A DNA stretch of 64,000 nucleotides, taken from assembly GCA_018873225.1 (NCBI GenBank), contig JAEILZ010000001.1, positions 1,612,001 to 1,676,000 on the forward strand, written 5' to 3'. This DNA is from [Phialemoniopsis] sp. UDSM-2020. Its lineage: Eukaryota; Ascomycota; Sordariomycetes; Thyridiales; Thyridiaceae. Positions 45,283 through 57,800 of the stretch are shown in pieces (the stretch's first letter is position 1; every line of letters starts with the position of its first letter). Made by a program: the position numbers and the translations under genes. The notes under the pieces were generated by a model. That model was not told the DNA's origin and made no database searches. It saw only the letters and a program-made list of their open reading frames with translations.

Positions 45283-46267
45283 ATGGCTCGCAAGTTCTTT
45301 GTCGGAGGCAACTTCAAGATGTATGCCCCGCCATGAAAACCCCGCATCGCGATATTCGCGTCTAAGTGAAGAGCTTTTGGTGAGCTGACTGGCCATCTAG
45401 GAATGGTACCATTGAGTCCATCAAGGAGATTGTCAAGAACCTGAACGAGGCCAAGCTTGACTCCAACGTCGGTAAGTGCTCAATGGCACCCCAGCCTCCG
45501 CCATCGCCGCAATCTTGCACAGCTTTCTTGGGAGGGCAACAGCACTCACTGATAACTCGCAGAGACGGTCATTGCCCCCCCTTCCCTGTACCTGCTCCTC
45601 GTCCGCGACCAATTGAAGAAGGAGATCGAGGTCGCCGCCCAGAACGTCTACGACAAGCCCAACGGCGCCTTCACCGGCGAGATCTCGGTCAGCCAGCTCA
45701 AGGACAGCAACATCACCTGGACCATCCTGGGCCACTCTGAGCGCCGCACCATCCTGCGCGAGAGCGACGAGGTCGTCTCCAGCAAGACCAAGTACGCCGT
45801 CGACAACGGCGTCGGCGTCATCTGGTGCTGCGGCGAGTCCCTCGAGGAGCGCGAGGCCGGCAAGACCATCGACGTCATCACCAGCCAGCTCGCCGCCCTC
45901 AAGTCCACGATTGGCAGCGACTGGAGCAAGATTGTTGTTGCCTACGAGCCCATCTGGGCCATCGGCACCGGCAAGGTCGCTACCACCGAGCAGGCCCAGG
46001 AGGTCCACGCCGCCATCCGCTCGTGGCTCAAGACCAACGTCAACGACCAGACCGCCGATGCCACCCGCATCCTGTACGGTGGCAGTGTCAACGAGAAGAA
46101 CTGCAAGGAATTGAGCAAGCAGGCCGACATTGACGGTTTCCTTGTTGGCGGCGCCAGTCTGAAGCCGGCTTGTAAGTTGATCCTGAAGTCTTGGGATTTC
46201 ATTGCACCACCAGTCTGCTAACCCTGAAATTGTAACAGTCGTCGACATCATCAACTGCCACCAGTAG
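45283..46267 (+). CDS. TPI1: Triosephosphate isomerase
   Basis: Four exons: 45283-45320, 45401-45471, 45563-46171, 46239-46267; 248 residues, the family's usual length. It interconverts dihydroxyacetone phosphate and glyceraldehyde-3-phosphate in glycolysis. The substrate loop GGNFKM (Asn10, Lys12), the catalytic His in GHSERR (about residue 94) and Glu165 in YEPIWAIGTG, and the phosphate-binding GGSVN and FLVGGASL segments are all present. The last exon supplies FVDIINCHQ, so all four exons are needed. The two early introns and a tiny last exon are typical of filamentous fungal TPI genes. It converges with mL43. Confidence 0.97.
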
Positions 46268-46638
46268 AGCGATTTTGAGCGCTGTTGGTCAGACACACAG
46301 CAAAGGGCTTCGTATTGACCTTTCTTCGTGTTCAAGGAGGAATCGGAAAAGGGGCTGGTATCAGGCCCGGGTTATGTTGACATTCACGTACCAGTCACCC
46401 ATTGCTAGACTCAATAATAAAAAGTAAAAGTTCAACCGTAAACCTCCGGATGTTTAATGGTGGTTTGTGCTCTTTTATTGCTGCATGGCTTGTGGTATGT
46501 TCTGGCGATACGAGCCAGTATATCGCGGTATAGTACAAAAAGTTACAGTGCCCGGCCACAAGACGCCTCGGCTGGTTCATCCAACACCAACAAATGCAAC
46601 GAACAGATCCCTACTCATACATTGCAACTTGACACCGC
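46268..46638. other. Convergent 3' region, TPI and mL43
   Basis: The 371 bp between facing stops hold no gene. They look like two 3' UTRs. Confidence 0.6.
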
Positions 46639-47174
46639 CTATACCTCCAAGCCATTGCCGTGGTATGGACTCCATATGCCTCTTACACTCTCGTTGATAC
46701 TGGACACCGGCTTCGTCAACTTCTTGTTCTTCTCGCCCGTTGCATCGCGCAGCAGTTCCGCCTTCTTTAGGATCTGGTTTGCCTCGAGGTTCCGGACGCA
46801 AATTGCCCTTTCCTTGCCGTTGATGTAGTGACCAATGATGACTGGGTGTTTTGACGGTCTCGGCGACACGGTAATCTCGACTTGGGGGTTCTTGGCGGCG
46901 AACTGGGGGAGGGTGTGCTTGATGAAGGTGCTGAACAGGGAGCGATTAGCGGAAGGCGACTAGTAGACAGAACAAATGGGAAGCTTACTTCATGCCCTTG
47001 GAGCTTCCTGCCCAGTCACAGTAGTGAAAGTCCATCTTCTTGCATTGCAGGATGAAAGCCCCAAGGCCATTCTATGGGTATCGTCAGGCATTGAACGGTT
47101 ATAGGAGGTGGAATCGGATAGGCTTCTCTTACCTGGCCGGTGGTGACCTTTTGCGCCGCCGCTCTTATCGTCAT
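46639..47174 (-). CDS. MRPL51: Mitochondrial large-subunit ribosomal protein mL43 (L51)
   Basis: Three exons on the minus strand: 47133-47174, 46989-47071, 46639-46930; 138 residues. The L51/S25/CI-B8 fold is visible: NGLGAFILQCKKMDFHYCDWAGSSKG, then TFIKHTLPQFAAKNPQVEI, and HPVIIGHYINGKERAICVRN with the C-terminal helix NQILKKAELLRDATG. It is part of the mitochondrial 54S ribosomal subunit. The largest open frame alone (starting MSPRPSKHP) is only the last exon. Start: ATG of MTIRAAAQKV. It diverges from SNP1 (402 bp between starts). Confidence 0.9.
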
Positions 47175-47576
47175 TTTGCCGTGCTGAATGGTAGACCACC
47201 TCCTGACGAATGCGCAGGTCTCCAACAGTCTCGTTGATATCGTGATCTCGGAAGGGTGGTAGCTTTCACGCAAAAAAGTTCCACACGTGATGGGTGCTTT
47301 TACTCCCCTGGAAGAAACAGTTTTGCCTAACCAAAAACGGACTAGCCCCACAGTCCCCCCTTGAGCCGGAGGTTTCTTGTGCCAGTCAGGCGCGACTGAA
47401 TGATTTCCTAATTGGCAAGCTTTCAATTTGGCATCAACTTTTCCCTCCCAGGCACCCGCCGTGCATTTGATGATCGCGTGAAGCCTGCGACTTCATCCCA
47501 TCACCCCCGCACGCTCGCCACGGTCATCTCCCTTCTGTTCTCTCGACTTTCTATTTTCAGATTGTGAGACTGTACA
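47175..47576. promoter_or_regulatory. Shared divergent promoter, mL43 and SNP1
   Basis: 402 bp separate the two start codons, outward-facing. No gene is seen inside. The 3' part is CT-rich and ends in a possible leader of SNP1. Confidence 0.6.
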
Positions 47577-49100
47577 ATGACGGACAAGCTCCCTCCCCAG
47601 CTGTTGGCGCTCTTTGCGCCGCGACCTCCTCTGAAGTGGGTGCAGCCCTGCGACTACCCGGCCGAGCAGCGCAAGACCGCCCACATCTCAGGTGTCGCTC
47701 AGTTTCTGCCGGTTCTCCAAGAAAATAAAGAGAAGGATAATTATCAGCCGACGGAGAGTTGGCTCCAGCGTCGAGATCGCAAGAAGGCAGAACACGAGGC
47801 TGAAGTCCAAAAGCAGCTGGTAGAAGGCCCCAAGCAATGTAAGCATCGTTCCCGTTTCCCTGCCTGGCCGTATGTTCTTTTCATCATTTTAACACATTGA
47901 CGACGACAGACAACCCGAACGAGGACCCGAATATCCGCGGTGATGCTTTCAAGACCTTGATCGTCGCGCGACTCAGCTATGAAGCAACGGAGGAAGATCT
48001 TGAACGCGAGTTCGCTCGTTTCGGCACGATCGAACGTGTACGTCAACCTAATCCGCCCTCTCAAACGCATTAATGCTTCAAAGACTAACATTCTTCAATA
48101 GATTCGTATCGTCAAGGACACCCACGCCCACGAGAAGGGCAACAAGAAGCGCAAAGCGCACCGAGGCTATGCGTTTGTTGTTTTCGAGCGCGAAAAGGAC
48201 ATGAGAGGTAAACTTGCACCGTCTTCCACTTGACTTGTTTTTCTGCATAGAAACGGAGTTTCATCCTTGCACAGGAGAGAATGGCCCTCAAGCTTGCCTC
48301 TTTCCATCATCCTTTCATCCCCTCCCCTCCCCTCACTCTTCACGATTCCGTGGTCAAGGTATGATCAATGGTAAGGCTTTACTGACAAAGCGCGTCCTAC
48401 GCGCGTGTGAATAGCTGCTCTAGATGGCTGCGATGGTATTCGCATCAGGGACCGTCGCGTCAAGGTAGATGTCGAACGTGGCCGGACAGTTAAAGGCTGG
48501 AAGCCGAGACGACTTGGTGGTGGACTTGGTGGCCGAGGCTACACCAGAGCAATGCCCTCACAACCAATGGGTGGAGGCCGAGGTGGCTTTGGCGGAGGCT
48601 TCCGCGGTGGTTTCCGCGGTGGCTTCGGCGGTGGTCGCGACCGCGGCTTCAGAGGAGGTGGCAACTTCCGCGACCGTGGCTTTGGTGGCCAAGAACGCGG
48701 TGGCTACGGCGGACAGCGTGGTGGCGACCGTGGCGGCGATCGAAACGGCTTCGGAGGTCCTCCGCCAAACGCTCCCGGCGGCCCAGGTTTCGGCAGTGGC
48801 GGCTATGGTGGACGCAGTGGTGGCGACCGCCGGGACTTCTCTGGTCCCAGGGGTGGGTATGACTCCCGCGATGGCGGCCGCTCATATGATGACAGATCTG
48901 GCGGTGGCGGCGGCGGTTACCGTGATCGAAGGGACGACCGTCGAACCGGCAGCAACATGGAGCCCATCCGACCCCGAGAGAATGGTGGGTATCGCGACAG
49001 AGACCGAGACTATGACAGGCCCTCCGGCGGCGACGACAACCGAAAACGCGGTTACGAAGGCGGCGGCTACGAAGATCCAAGGAAACTTCGACGTTACTAA
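47577..49100 (+). CDS. SNP1: U1 snRNP 70-kDa protein (U1-70K)
   Basis: Four exons: 47577-47838, 47910-48037, 48102-48207, 48415-49100; 393 residues. The N-terminal U1-70K segment reads [20 protein letters not shown]. The RRM begins [13 protein letters not shown] (RNP2) and has RNP1-like RGYAFVVF, ending with [13 protein letters not shown], the usual U1-70K signature. A Gly/Arg/Asp-rich tail ([14 protein letters not shown] and similar) replaces the RS domain. It binds U1 snRNA and marks 5' splice sites. The third intron is 207 nt, much longer than the others; it contains an alternative in-frame exon candidate (see findings). Start: the ATG before TDKLPPQLL. Confidence 0.93.
48251..48358 (+). 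other. Candidate in-frame cassette exon in SNP1 intron 3
   Basis: Within the 207-nt intron, an AG at 48249-48250 follows a CTTGAC branch-like site and T-run; GTATGA at 48359 or GTAAGG at 48371 could be donors. The 108- or 120-nt exon would keep the frame with no stop, but it would insert 36-40 residues in the RRM. It may instead mark two nested introns or be non-functional. Confidence 0.3.
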
Positions 49101-50013
49101 AGGGACTTGCCATACCTGGTGGACGGTTTCCCTCTCGTCACTGCTCTCAGCGTCGTCCCCTTTCTCTCTTTACTTATACGGAGGGTAAGGTGTCTCTGCG
49201 TAAGAAGAGATCTTGCGTTACAAAAAGTTGCTCTATCATTCTCGGCCTACGACCGTAAAAGGTATTGCACCGGCAGATTTGCGTCACAATTGGTTTGCAT
49301 CGACAGCGCAATGGGACTCTTTCCCCTCGATCTATTCAGTTCGACGCAATCAACACCACCTCAACGTCCTATCTCGGAAGGACCATCGTCGCGTAGGAAA
49401 GTAAACCTTTTCTTGTACTCTTGTTCTTGTGTTTATGTATATCGATGGCAAACGAGGAGGGAGTGGGTAGGCAGAAAGCGGTTTGTTGTGGTTGGAGTTC
49501 AGGGGAAAAAGGTAAGGTCAGAGGTAAAGACCCATGAGACCTACTGACCTTAGTCCGGCATTTCGTCGCGATAGGCCAAGAGAAGTCCGTATCGCGCCCA
49601 TTGTATCACTAGAAAATGTTTGTGTGAACCTCTTCCGGAGAGGCGTCACGCTCTTGAGTAGGTATCCTCGCATAATATACTGTCAGACTGATCTAGGTAG
49701 ATATGTGCACTATGCCGATTGTACGTGCCCTGTCGCCATATGACAAATAATGGCTCTGAATGATACAGCTGGGATCACGATGCATTATCTTTTCCAGAGG
49801 TGATAACCTACTACTCTGGTCTGAACGGACCAGTGCTAGTAGGCCATAGCCTACATTGTACTACTTTTGAAGCCTTGGGAGCAATCGAGTCCCTGTCATT
49901 GTGCCATTTTTCTCTACCGAACCTAAACGCCAGACCCTGAGACATGGTATAATATCCCTTGAGGGGAAAAGAACATCAATGCAAATCGCAATAAAACATT
50001 GGGACCTTGATCA
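49101..50013. other. Convergent 3' region, SNP1 and MRT4
   Basis: The 0.9 kb contain no supported gene and are AT-rich in places. Confidence 0.55.
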
Positions 50014-50977
50014 TCACTCCTCGGCCTTCTCATCCTCTTCCATGGCATTAGGGTCAACCTCGGTGACCTCACCCGTCGCAGCAGTCCAGTACCTGTAGAA
50101 CATGTATGTCAGTCAAACCCGATCCTAGAGAGCAGTCTGCCGAAGAAGGCTATGCGATATGGCAAGGAGGGAAGAAGAAAAAAAACTTACGCCAGCACCC
50201 GGATCCTGAACTCGCTCATGCACACGCTAAACAGCTTGAGCAGCCTCGTCTGCCGCGAATCGAGCACCTGCCCGGCCCGGCACACCGTGTACCCCTCGCT
50301 GCCCTCGCCGTCCTCGCCGCCCAGCACGACGCGGCCCTTGACCAGCCTCGTCGGCACGCCCAAGCGCCGCAGCTCCGGCTCGAGCGTGTGGCTCACGGGC
50401 ACGTCGTGCTCGGCGGGGACCTCGCCGCCCGTGCTCATGACGGGACCCGGAGGGATCTTGAAGTCGCGCGGGGCTTCGGCGCCGGCGCGCGCGAAGTCGA
50501 CGGGCGCGAGGGAGTCGAGGTAGGAGAGGACGGCCTCGGCGGGCCTGTTGGTGAAGAGCAGGCCGACCGAGCCCGAGAGGTGGCGCGAGAGGCCGTCGAT
50601 GCCGTCGGCCTGCGCCTCTTCCGGGGTCTGGCCGAGGGCGCGGGCCATGAGCTTTGTCTTGCCGAAGAAGAGCCTATTTGAAAGGGTACGTTAGTCCTCT
50701 GTTTCTCTCTCTCGAGACCTCGTAGAAAATCCTCCCCGGCTTGGGTAGGGTATGGGACGGTTTCTCGAAGTGGTTTCGCTACGTACCTGCTGTCAGACAT
50801 CTCTTTGCGGACGTCCTTGAGGTAGTTGTTGCGCATGTTATCGACGTTAAACACAAAGCAGCGCTGGTACTCGGGGATGGTCTCGCGAATGTTGCTGAAG
50901 AGCTTGTCCTTCGTCTCACGGGTCTTCTTGGAGACCTGCGTCATGTGGACGACCTTTGACCTCCTTGACTTGGGCAT
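50014..50977 (-). CDS. MRT4: Ribosome assembly factor Mrt4 (P0/L10-like)
   Basis: Three exons on the minus strand: 50787-50977, 50191-50673, 50014-50092; 250 residues. It starts [18 protein letters not shown], the Mrt4 N-terminus. The L10/P0 fold continues with [35 protein letters not shown] and [18 protein letters not shown]. The Mrt4-specific insertion and C-terminal half ([17 protein letters not shown] to [11 protein letters not shown]) are also present, then an acidic tail. Mrt4 occupies the P-stalk site on pre-60S particles in the nucleolus and is replaced by P0. Start: ATG of MPKSRRSK; the frame upstream has no better ATG. Confidence 0.94.
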
Positions 50978-51461
50978 CTTGGGCGACTGTTTGTGTTTTC
51001 TGGGCCTTTGGGAGTGTGTAGGGGGTGTTTTGGTGAGGTTCCTGGTTGTTTTCTGTCTACTACACAAGAAAAGTCGAGGTCAATCGGTGCGAGCCTTCTC
51101 AATGGCTGGGCGTAGATAATCTTTCTTAGCGATAACGATAATGGGAATATTTTTTTTTGGCGGTGATGGATGGGAAAAAATCAGGGACCCCGCAATCTGG
51201 ACTCTGGATCCGCACCACTGGGTCCGCTACAGACACACCCTTTTCCGACTTATACGACATCGCCAACATGCACGATTTGACATTAATCTCAGGTCTGGTC
51301 CAGGCCGAAAAGCGTAGACATATTTGCCTGCGCTTGTCTTGTTAGAAACAAAGTTGACTGTTAAGACTGTGTTTCGCTTCTGAAGTTTGTATGTCTACGT
51401 GCCAATACCATAAAAGATAGGCTCTTAATGCAACATCCACCAGAGTACCTGATGGTGGTAT
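50978..51461. other. Intergenic: MRT4 upstream region and CUL4 3' end
   Basis: The 484 bp hold no gene. Confidence 0.6.
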
Positions 51462-54154
51462 TTACGCCAAGTATACATACGCGTTGCCCTCGCGGTCGAG
51501 GTAGTCCTTCTCGATCAGCCTATAATAACATTAGTATGCAAAGCAAGAAGAAAGTCCTACAGCAACGATGGTCAACTTACTTCTCAATGTTCTGCTTGAT
51601 GTCCGCCGGGTCCATGGCGCCACGACTCTTCGTCTGGTTGATGACCTCGGCCACCAGTTGCGCATGTTGTAGGGACTTGCGGCTCTTCATGATGCGCACG
51701 ATGGCCGCCTGCGTCTCAAACTGCCGATCCGCCGCCACCCGCTCGTGTGTCTCTTGGTTCTCCTCCTTGGTCTCCTTGAGCTGGATCTGGTTGATCTTGA
51801 CCCTGTACTTTGGATCCGCAAAAGCCTTGTTCACGGTGAACGTATCCGTCTTGTTGACATCACGGCCCTTGGGGTGCTTTGTCAAGACACGGGTCTTGCC
51901 GCACGCCAGTGACTGCAACGTCCTGTCCAGCTCGCCGCCCGTCAGGGCTGTACTTTGTGAGATCTGGTCGTAGCTTAGAGCGCCATCCTCTTCGACCTGG
52001 TTGAAGAGAACGAGCACAGCGGCTTGGAAGGCACTGACAAGAAGCTCCTTGGGACCCTTCTTGAACGATGCCTTGACGATGCAGTGAGCGAGGTTGTTCT
52101 TCCATGTCAGTCGCCGGCCCGTGTGCTTGTTCTGATAATACCGATCAAACTGCTCGATCTGCTTGACAACGTCATCCGGCAGTTTTAACGGAACATCAGG
52201 GTATGACGGCCAGGCGGCAGCGGATAGGATGCTGACGTTTAGGTCCAAACTGCTCTTGCCAGCCCCAGTTCCTTCCCTCCACTGTTTGTATGATGCCATC
52301 TCGTCCTTGGCCAACTCTTGATCCCTAAACATCTGCTCCAGGTTGTGGGTGAAACTGGAACCGCACTCGCTCTTGAGCTTGCTCAACATGTTTCGCTCGG
52401 CATCCTGGCTGGCACTGCGGCTCATGAGTAACCTCCTCGCCAGATCCCGTTTATAGAACGCCTCAAAGACGTCTTTGCCTTCGATGAAGCGGAAGAGTTC
52501 CAGACCCTGATCCAGCTGCCGGTCCAGCTCGGCATCTTCGTCTCCTGTGCTAGCCAGACCCTCCCGCTCCGCATTCGCGCGGTCTTTGGCGTCAGACAAG
52601 AGCGACTTGGGCAATGTCTTGAGACCGCCCCTGAGCAGCATGTCGATGTACTTGGCAATCATTTCGCCGACCTTAGAAGTGCCCGTGTTCCATGACGAGG
52701 CGATCTTCTTGTCGTTGATGAAGAAACCGAAGGCTTCCCGAAGGCCGTACGTGAACTCGTCACTCCTGCCAAAGGCATCGCGAACCATGATGTCGAGACC
52801 CCGCCTCAGCTCTAGTAATCTTATCACCATCTCGTCGCCTCTCTCAGTGTCGGTCACGATAGCTGAGCCCGCGCTCTTGATGTAATCTTCCCACGGCCCT
52901 CTCAAGTCTTTCTGAATGCCGGACAGGCGCAGCAGCTCATACAGCGCCTTGATTGATTCGACTTCATGCTCCTGTAGTAGCTTGCCTACGCTTCCGCTAT
53001 CAAGCAGCTTCTTTGAGTAGTTTTGTACGAGCAACAAGTGCGCATCATCGAGCAATTGCCTCTTTGTCGTGCTGTCAAAGTTGTAGGCATTGCATCGATG
53101 ATCCTCGCGGCTAAGGAGTTTATCGCATGCTGTAATGTAGTCCTTGAGGTCATTGGTGGCACTGCGTTCTTCGGCGAATTCTGTAAAGTACTGCCGCGAT
53201 TCTTCCAGAAAGCGGCCCTCGAAAGACTTGCCGTAAACGTTGAAGATGTGAAGCATCGACACCAACTCGCGCAGCAAATGTGCTTCGAACCTGTTGTCAC
53301 CACGGCGGTCAAACTCGACCAACTGGCACATGCCTACCAACACTTTCACGCCAGGCGGACTTGACGACTCATCACCCTCCCGATTTCTAAACACCATGCG
53401 CCGAAACAGGCTGATGGACATGTCGTTGATCCGAGGATAGATGTTGCTGGTAAGAAGGTACGACCTGTCTAGATAACTGAAGGTAGACCGAATAATGATC
53501 TGTGATGTGTGTATGGTTAGCCCCGCGCTGCGTATCTGGGAACGGAGATGCTGCCAGACTTACGGACTGCTCGCTCCACTTCTTCCATTGCTGGTATACA
53601 CTCCTCAGCATGTCCACACTGTCTCCTCCCGCGGCATCCGACTTGATCTTGTCCAGCACCCGGCCGTACAGGTACTCCTCGCACTTGACCCTGAGCCGGT
53701 TGTACAGCTCCTCGGCCTTGCCATGGCGGCAGAGGTCCTCGACGCCCTTGTACAGCGTCGCCAGCGGCTGCTTGGGCTGCTGGCCGGCAAAGATGGCCTC
53801 GACGCCGGCCTCGATGTCGGCCCACACGCGCTCGTAGTACTTCTCGACCTCGGCGGCGCGGGCGGGCGCCGTCTGCCGCAGGTTCTTGATGACGAGCTTC
53901 TTGGCGCCGCCGTGGGGCAGAAAGGGCGACGCGCCGTGGCCGTGGCCGTGGCCGTGATGGCCGCGGGTCAGGTCGATGACCTCGGGCCGCTTGCCGGCGA
54001 CCTTGGCGCTCATCGCGGCGTCTCCGGACCGGACGCGCTTGGCCAGCGGGGCGGAGACGGGCGCCAGCAGCGGGTTCGAGTCGACGCGCTGGCGGCGTCG
54101 GGACGGGGGCGAGGTCGGACGTGCGTCGTCGGGGATGCGGGTTGTCGGCTGCAT
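51462..54154 (-). CDS. CUL4: Cullin-4, CRL4 ubiquitin ligase scaffold
   Basis: Three exons on the minus strand: 53564-54154, 51581-53499, 51462-51519; 855 residues. A disordered N-terminus with a His/Gly run (GHHGHGHGHG) precedes the KKLVIKNLRQ motif typical of CUL4. Cullin repeats follow, then the cullin-homology domain (KIASSWNTGTSKVGEMIAKYID to GELDRTLQSLACGK). The neddylation site is Lys802 in AAIVRIMKSRKS; the WHB tail ends EKDYLDREGNAYVYLA, carried partly by the last exon. Cul4 pairs with DDB1 and WD40 receptors in DNA repair, replication and heterochromatin control. Start: ATG of MQPTTRIPDDARP. It is on the same strand as TEL1 but 652 bp from its stop, so no operon is implied. Confidence 0.95.
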
Positions 54155-54806
54155 GAGCCTTGTGCTTGGGGGGGATGACCGAGGACCGAGCAACAAGCAG
54201 TTACGCAGACCCTGGAGCTCTCAATCTGGAAGGACGAAGAACGGGGTCGATAGATAACTTGGTTTGCAAGAGCTGTGATAGGCCTATTTAGCTTGGTGTC
54301 AGTCAATTGCAAGCCGCCAAAATTGCGGGTTAAAACTTACTCTGACAATGGATTGCTGTGAGAAAGGATCTATGCTGTGCTAGTGAGGGGGTTTGAATAA
54401 GTGAAGAGGATGATGAGATGGAGGAATCGGCGTTGACGTTGATCATACTGGCGGAGATAAAGCCCGGAGCTCGTTATCGATAAGAGCAGCTTGGTGGTGA
54501 TTAATGAGCATCTCCAGCATCTTTCTCCACTGACTGCGGGGAAAGGATACCAGACCCAGAGACGCTATGACAGAGGACAAAGTCATTACGAAGATCACGA
54601 TTACTGGCAGCACTTGCAAGGCCCTTGATGACATAGTTCTTTCGATTTCTTTATATTAAGTGGTATCTACATCATCGAAAGAAGGTGTCACTATGAACCT
54701 CCTGAAAGACATACACACACCCTTTCAGGATCTTTTTATACATTATAGGAAGGAAACAGAGATAAGAAATGATGCCCCCTCGACCTAAGGCCAATAGCTA
54801 CATTCA
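54155..54806. other. Intergenic: CUL4 upstream region and TEL1 3' end
   Basis: 652 bp separate the CUL4 start from the TEL1 stop, both on the minus strand. No gene is seen. Confidence 0.6.
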
Positions 54807-57800
54807 TTAAGCATAAGCTGCCCAGCCTGTGAGAGAAAAAACTTAGCTACTACTCAAAGGAACAAGCTTGACGCGTTCATCACGAGAAGTGCATACCTGA
54901 ATACAATACGGCGAGGTTCCTTTCGTCCGTCGCCTGGTTGATGAGGTCGTTGACCGTCGCCGTGACACTCAAAGTCTTTGACAACTTCTTTCGCACCACC
55001 TCGAGCGCTCTGTCCGCCTCGGACGGTTCGTTGACCACTTTTCGATTCTCTACTTCACTCTGCTCGTCCGTCTCGGTGTCGTCGGTCCTTCTAGCATCCT
55101 GAAGCTTGGCTAGGCGCACTGGCGAGATGGACCACGAGTACAACGGATCGTATCGCAGGACATCGAGAATAGTCATGATCGAGTATGTCTCTTCTCTCAT
55201 CGCGTCCATGGTGAACTCGCAGCAGCGTCGGAACACCCCCTCCGTTTTAGTGATACCCATGCCGTCCACAATGTCGCGCGTCATTCGGAATGGCACGAGC
55301 TCTGGGACTGGAAGGACACGACCCATCTCGAAGGCCACACCCAGATCGATATGCACAACTTCACCGGTCCTTGAATCAAGTAAGATATTGTGCCCGTGGC
55401 GATCGCCCAGGCCCAAAACATGGCCCAGCATCGATATAGCTGCAGTTGACCGCGTGTACGCCAATCGTTTGGCGAACCACTCATCTGGATCGGGGAAGTA
55501 CTCCATGAAAAAGTATCTCATCACAGGATGGAAGCGTTCGGTGACTTTGCGGTACGTGCTGACCCGGGTGTCGACTGTCTTGCTCTGGACATTGGAGATC
55601 TCCTTACGACAATGTGAGCCCTTGAGGTCTTTGGGATAGTATTTCTCGTGAGCTGGCATGAGATATTCGTGAAGTGGGATGGTGTTCGGGACGAACTCTA
55701 TCAGACCAGACACAGCGGTCAAAGGCAGGACTTTGTATGTCCGGATGCCCAGGTTGCGTTGACGGGTAGTGCGATGCAGTTTCAGCAGCGATGAGACGGC
55801 TGCGAATACCTGCTCCATGATGGCATCTTGACGGAGATCATCGTTGCCGCCTTTGACCAGCTGCTTGAACCTCTCACCATTACTTCCCACTGCAGTGATG
55901 ATCTTGGGCGCGCTGACGCCCGATGCAATGGACATGCTCGGTTCCAATTTGGTCATCATGGGGATATCGGAATAGTCCTTCTCTGCTGACAACTCAATCT
56001 GCAGGGTGGGTGGCGGGATCTGGTACTTAACCAAGCACTGCATGAGAGCCACACCTGCTTGCGACTCCTTAACCCCTATCTTCTGCCCGGCCTTGTAGCG
56101 GTTGGCATCTCGTTCCGTTGCCAATGCGTGATAAGCTCTGCTGGTCCTGTCGATGGCCTGCCAGATGGGTGCAACAGAGGCAGCCTTGGTCAGATGATGA
56201 GAGATCTTTTCTGTGGCTTTAAACCTTCGGATCGCGACATCGTCATTCTTATTGTACCGAGTCTTGACCCCAGACCAGATCTGATACATGGCATGATATG
56301 GGTGATCAAGGCATATTCGAAAGACCAGGTTGATAAGAAGTCGTTGGAACACAGAATTTTGCTCTTGCAGGCGAGATGTGAGTTGGTTCACCAGAGGCGC
56401 GAATTTGCGGGTTGGGACGTTTTCGAGATGCTTTTTCACCGCATCGTTTGTCCCATCGTCATCGGATCTCTCCAGCCAGAGCGCTGTGAAACGCAGAGCA
56501 TCGTTGTTGTTTTCGTCAGACGCAATGAGAGAAAGGAGGTAGTTCTCAAGGCTGAGTCTCACGAACTCGGTGCGAGTCTGCTCCACTCTCCGAAGTTCTT
56601 GCTGGTCAAGCTCAAGCCACTGCTTTGCTTTGGACAAGTGACTCGCATACTTGTTCTTCATCTGAGAGTCCTTGGTGCTCGCAATCAGGCCCTTGAGAGA
56701 TGTGACCTCATCACTCTTGCCCTTCTTCAGACTCTGCAGGCGAGCCAAGTCTTCGAGCCCGTCCGGGTTCTGGAGCTGTTCATCACAGAACATGGCAAAT
56801 TGATGGAATACTTTGCCGGCTTCCTTCCCTTCATTCTTACCCTTGAGTTCCTTCAAAGCTGGCTCCAAGTATCTCTTTTGAATGCTGTCTGGACCTTCAA
56901 GTTTGGCAACTGAGACTTGATATCCGGTCTTGGAGAGAAGGTCAGAACGCATGACGGGGACGGCCTGCTTCTTCAATGCAGACTCCTTGTCCACACTCTG
57001 CAGCATCCGAATGGATGGTATCATCTCGCCATGATCCCAAAGGGCATTGGCTGTTTCCATCTTGATAGCTGCGTCCACGTTCAAACCCATTGCCTCGGTT
57101 GGTTCAATGAGGTCTGTCAGTGACGTGACCAGATTAAGAGATTCTTGCCTGGCATGGTGAAAGCGGTAGATGCCAGACGATAAGATCATCCCGCGGATCT
57201 CAATCAATCGCGCTTCACCGGGTGTTATCTTCATCTTCCCGCGCAATTGAGTTTGCTGACTCAGGGTGCTCAGCGAAGTTTCACGACATGACAGTATTTG
57301 TCCAACATCCTCGTACCTAGCATCTTTATTAGCATTGAACAAACCTAATTCTCACAGGAGCAACATACCGCCCACTCAACATCCATTTAGAACGCTCCTC
57401 AAAGATGTTTAGCATGGCTTCCAAGTCAGATTGTTCTTTGACATTCAAGATGTCATCCAACTCAGTCAAGGCCGCCAGGGCACCCAGATGTCGCCTCAGG
57501 TTCGAGACATTGAGGTTATGATTGGCCAGGTAGAGCATCATGCTTCCAAGCCCATCGTGAACAGCTCGTACCGCCATAGCCGAATCGGTCGCCTGGTGGA
57601 TGCCCTGGTACACCTTATATAGTGCGACTGCTTGGCTGTCGTGAGTTGGGGGTGTTGGGAGGTTCCATATTCCCAGACGCCGAGCTGTCATGAAAGTGCT
57701 GTCGAACGAATTTGACATACCCTCTAGACTTTGCTGGGTCTGTAAAAGCGAGTGAGAGAGGCCTGCCAGTCCAAGATTCCCTAAGACCTGTACTAACGAG

